Assembly: GCA_002385985.1 (NCBI GenBank)
Contig: DGEO01000011.1
Coordinates: forward strand, 2,701-14,640
DNA length: 11,940 bases
Direction: 5' to 3'
Source of the DNA: Anaerolineaceae bacterium UBA3924
GTDB taxonomy: Bacteria > Chloroflexota > Anaerolineae > Anaerolineales > Anaerolineaceae
The notes beneath the pieces were generated by a model that ran no database searches, was not told the DNA's origin, and saw only the letters and a program-made list of their open reading frames with translations. The position numbers were made by a program, and so were the translations under genes. Below are positions 11,801-11,940 of the stretch, piece after piece. Each line of letters opens with the position of its first letter. Position 1 is the first letter of the stretch.

Positions 11801-11940
11801 CGGTCGACGGCAGGCTGGCCCGGGTCTTCCTCTGGCAGGCTGGCGGCCAGCGCGGCCGCCTCGCGGAAGACGGGCACGTCCACCCAGAGCTGGCCGCCGG
11901 GTTTGAGCTCGATCACGTCCCGGCCGGTTTCCAGCCAGGC
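8803..11940 (-). CDS. BTAD / NB-ARC-type ATPase / TPR transcriptional regulator (AfsR/SARP-like), 5' end outside window
   Basis: Partial gene: at least 1045 codons, with the reading frame open to the window edge (AWLETGRDVIELKPGG...), so the N-terminal region is missing. That region is normally an OmpR-like winged helix in this family. A GTG at 11916 is not a credible start because it cuts into the BTAD domain. Positions from that GTG: BTAD helical domain about 1-165 (LYRGDLLAGF, LDRLDENARSALMRLLARAG); Pro/Ala-rich linker 166-200; STAND ATPase entered by TTPFVGRKREL (203-213); P-loop VGPGGIGKT (231-239); Walker B VLLIWDNFEH (302-311); MLVTSRERLNL (331-341); GMPLAIELA (401-409); winged helix about 445-515; five TPR-like units spaced 40 residues apart from about 754 to 940. 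Such proteins are signal-responsive activators that oligomerise with nucleotide. The ligand and targets are unknown. It is convergent with the hydrolase gene. Confidence 0.94.
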   Translation of the reverse strand, partial: AWLETGRDVIELKPGGQLWVDVPVFREAAALAASLPEEDPGQPAVDRLEEAAALYRGDLLAGFSLPDSPDFDDWQYLQAQQLRQDAALIFQRLAAIYAGRGALEQALEHARRWVSLDRLDENARSALMRLLARAGQRQAALRQYEDFTALLQAEMEAEPGPEIAALAGQIRQGAVAPSQAPAAGRAEAAPRVSAPVEKGRAIPGSGLPVQTTPFVGRKRELEDLTALLAQDEHSLITLVGPGGIGKTRLAIQVGEQARERFPDGVVFIPLAPLNSERSLLPALASILRVNLLDQADPLDQMIRYLAEKKVLLIWDNFEHLIGSAVLLVEFLLGAPSLKMLVTSRERLNLASETVFEVSGLGFPGEDQMELDQFSSYQLFVQSARRANPAYRPAEEEKAHIAHICRLVEGMPLAIELASSWAHILTAAEIAAELKQDIGALTSRLRDTDPGHRSLRAVFHHSWDLLPPAEQALFPRLSVFRSGFDRPAAVHAAGASLETLSGLVDRSFLRLNARRRFEIHELLRQYGEEKLRQDPAAEQETLRRHGEYYQELMARCEPLLKSPRQKEALDEIEANLENVRLAAVRALQHRDWEAVDRMLNSLYLFYSVQGWTVEGEALLNAALEICSPPDGDYEGLPPPRRLALARLLIRHGALLFNLYQNNRALAQMTLARRLLDREEALEERTLMDYEIAYALIDEEEHRLVNAELDDIARRLSERGDLWTLSICYLALSILRDDVFNSHYAQEAARTAREVGNRQILVEALNLIGMAAQMRGDYLLARQRFLEGLEISREINYRWGISLSLDYTGYAARLIGDFDESRRLHEESMEISREIKDLLGVAGSYDNLGLVALDQGDVDQARELFERGFALREEVGNIFNLAVSHENLGFACLETGQLEQARDHFLWSLERSSKLNFHWGTARVTYGMCRLALAEGQAAAARVHLRRLLETLSGPNETLIPLSAPLLLAGLGETCLREGQPAAALRYLQAAQARHETAAGLRRLIERLAGQARDALPPDETVPPPPGAGTLQDWLDEVRLALAEAVE

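Noticed and set aside
8803..11940. STAND ATPase as a phage-defence (Avs-like) protein
   Set aside because: The BTAD domain and architecture match AfsR/SARP-type regulators, and no nuclease or other defence effector or defence neighbour is visible.
1..11940. CRISPR array, tRNA/rRNA genes, insertion sequences or integrase
   Set aside because: No regularly spaced repeats, no cloverleaf or rRNA segments and no transposase or integrase motifs were seen on either strand.

Overview
The window looks like a chromosomal segment of a high-GC bacterium, most likely from the Chloroflexota (Anaerolineae-like). This is an inference. It rests on the mix of BTAD/NB-ARC/TPR giant regulators, stand-alone NarL-type response regulators, a single-RRM Gly/Arg-tailed RNA-binding protein and P450, DMT-transporter and GT2 genes with no phage or IS sequence. 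No tRNA, rRNA, CRISPR array or mobile element was seen. Only the large minus-strand regulator at the right edge is cut by the window.

Layout. 1-2244 (all minus strand): two orphan NarL/LuxR response regulators flank a pair of small stress-type genes. The pair is a CsbD-like protein followed by a GlsB/YeaQ-type membrane protein, with its own sigma70-like promoter, a perfect 16-bp palindrome upstream, hairpins and terminators. 2245-2606 is a regulatory intergenic region. 2607-3974 (+) is a cytochrome P450, tail to tail with, and overlapping by 4 bp, a minus-strand group DMT/EamA transporter -> class I methyltransferase -> GT2 glycosyltransferase (6474 down to 3971). 6539-6928 (minus) is a YtxH-like protein with a strong terminator. 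6929-7327 is a divergent promoter region. 7328-7642 (+) is an RRM protein with a ~222-nt structured leader and a strong terminator. 7773-8774 (+) is a membrane-anchored alpha/beta hydrolase. 8803-11940 (minus) is a BTAD/NB-ARC/TPR regulator open at the window edge.

How the parts may work together. The small genes (CsbD, GlsB-like, YtxH-like, RRM) belong to families linked to general, envelope or cold stress. The CsbD/GlsB and YtxH genes share a promoter architecture: a TAGGGATWTCCCT palindrome centred about 65 nt upstream of the predicted start site, and a -35/-10 pair with 17-nt spacing. They therefore look like one small regulon, plausibly under one of the NarL-type regulators encoded here. 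The RRM gene promoter faces away from the YtxH promoter with the palindrome between them. Its leader contains a stable hairpin and mutually exclusive antiterminator-like and terminator-like stems, which suggests transcription attenuation. These regulatory readings come from inspection only and have not been tested by folding or database search.
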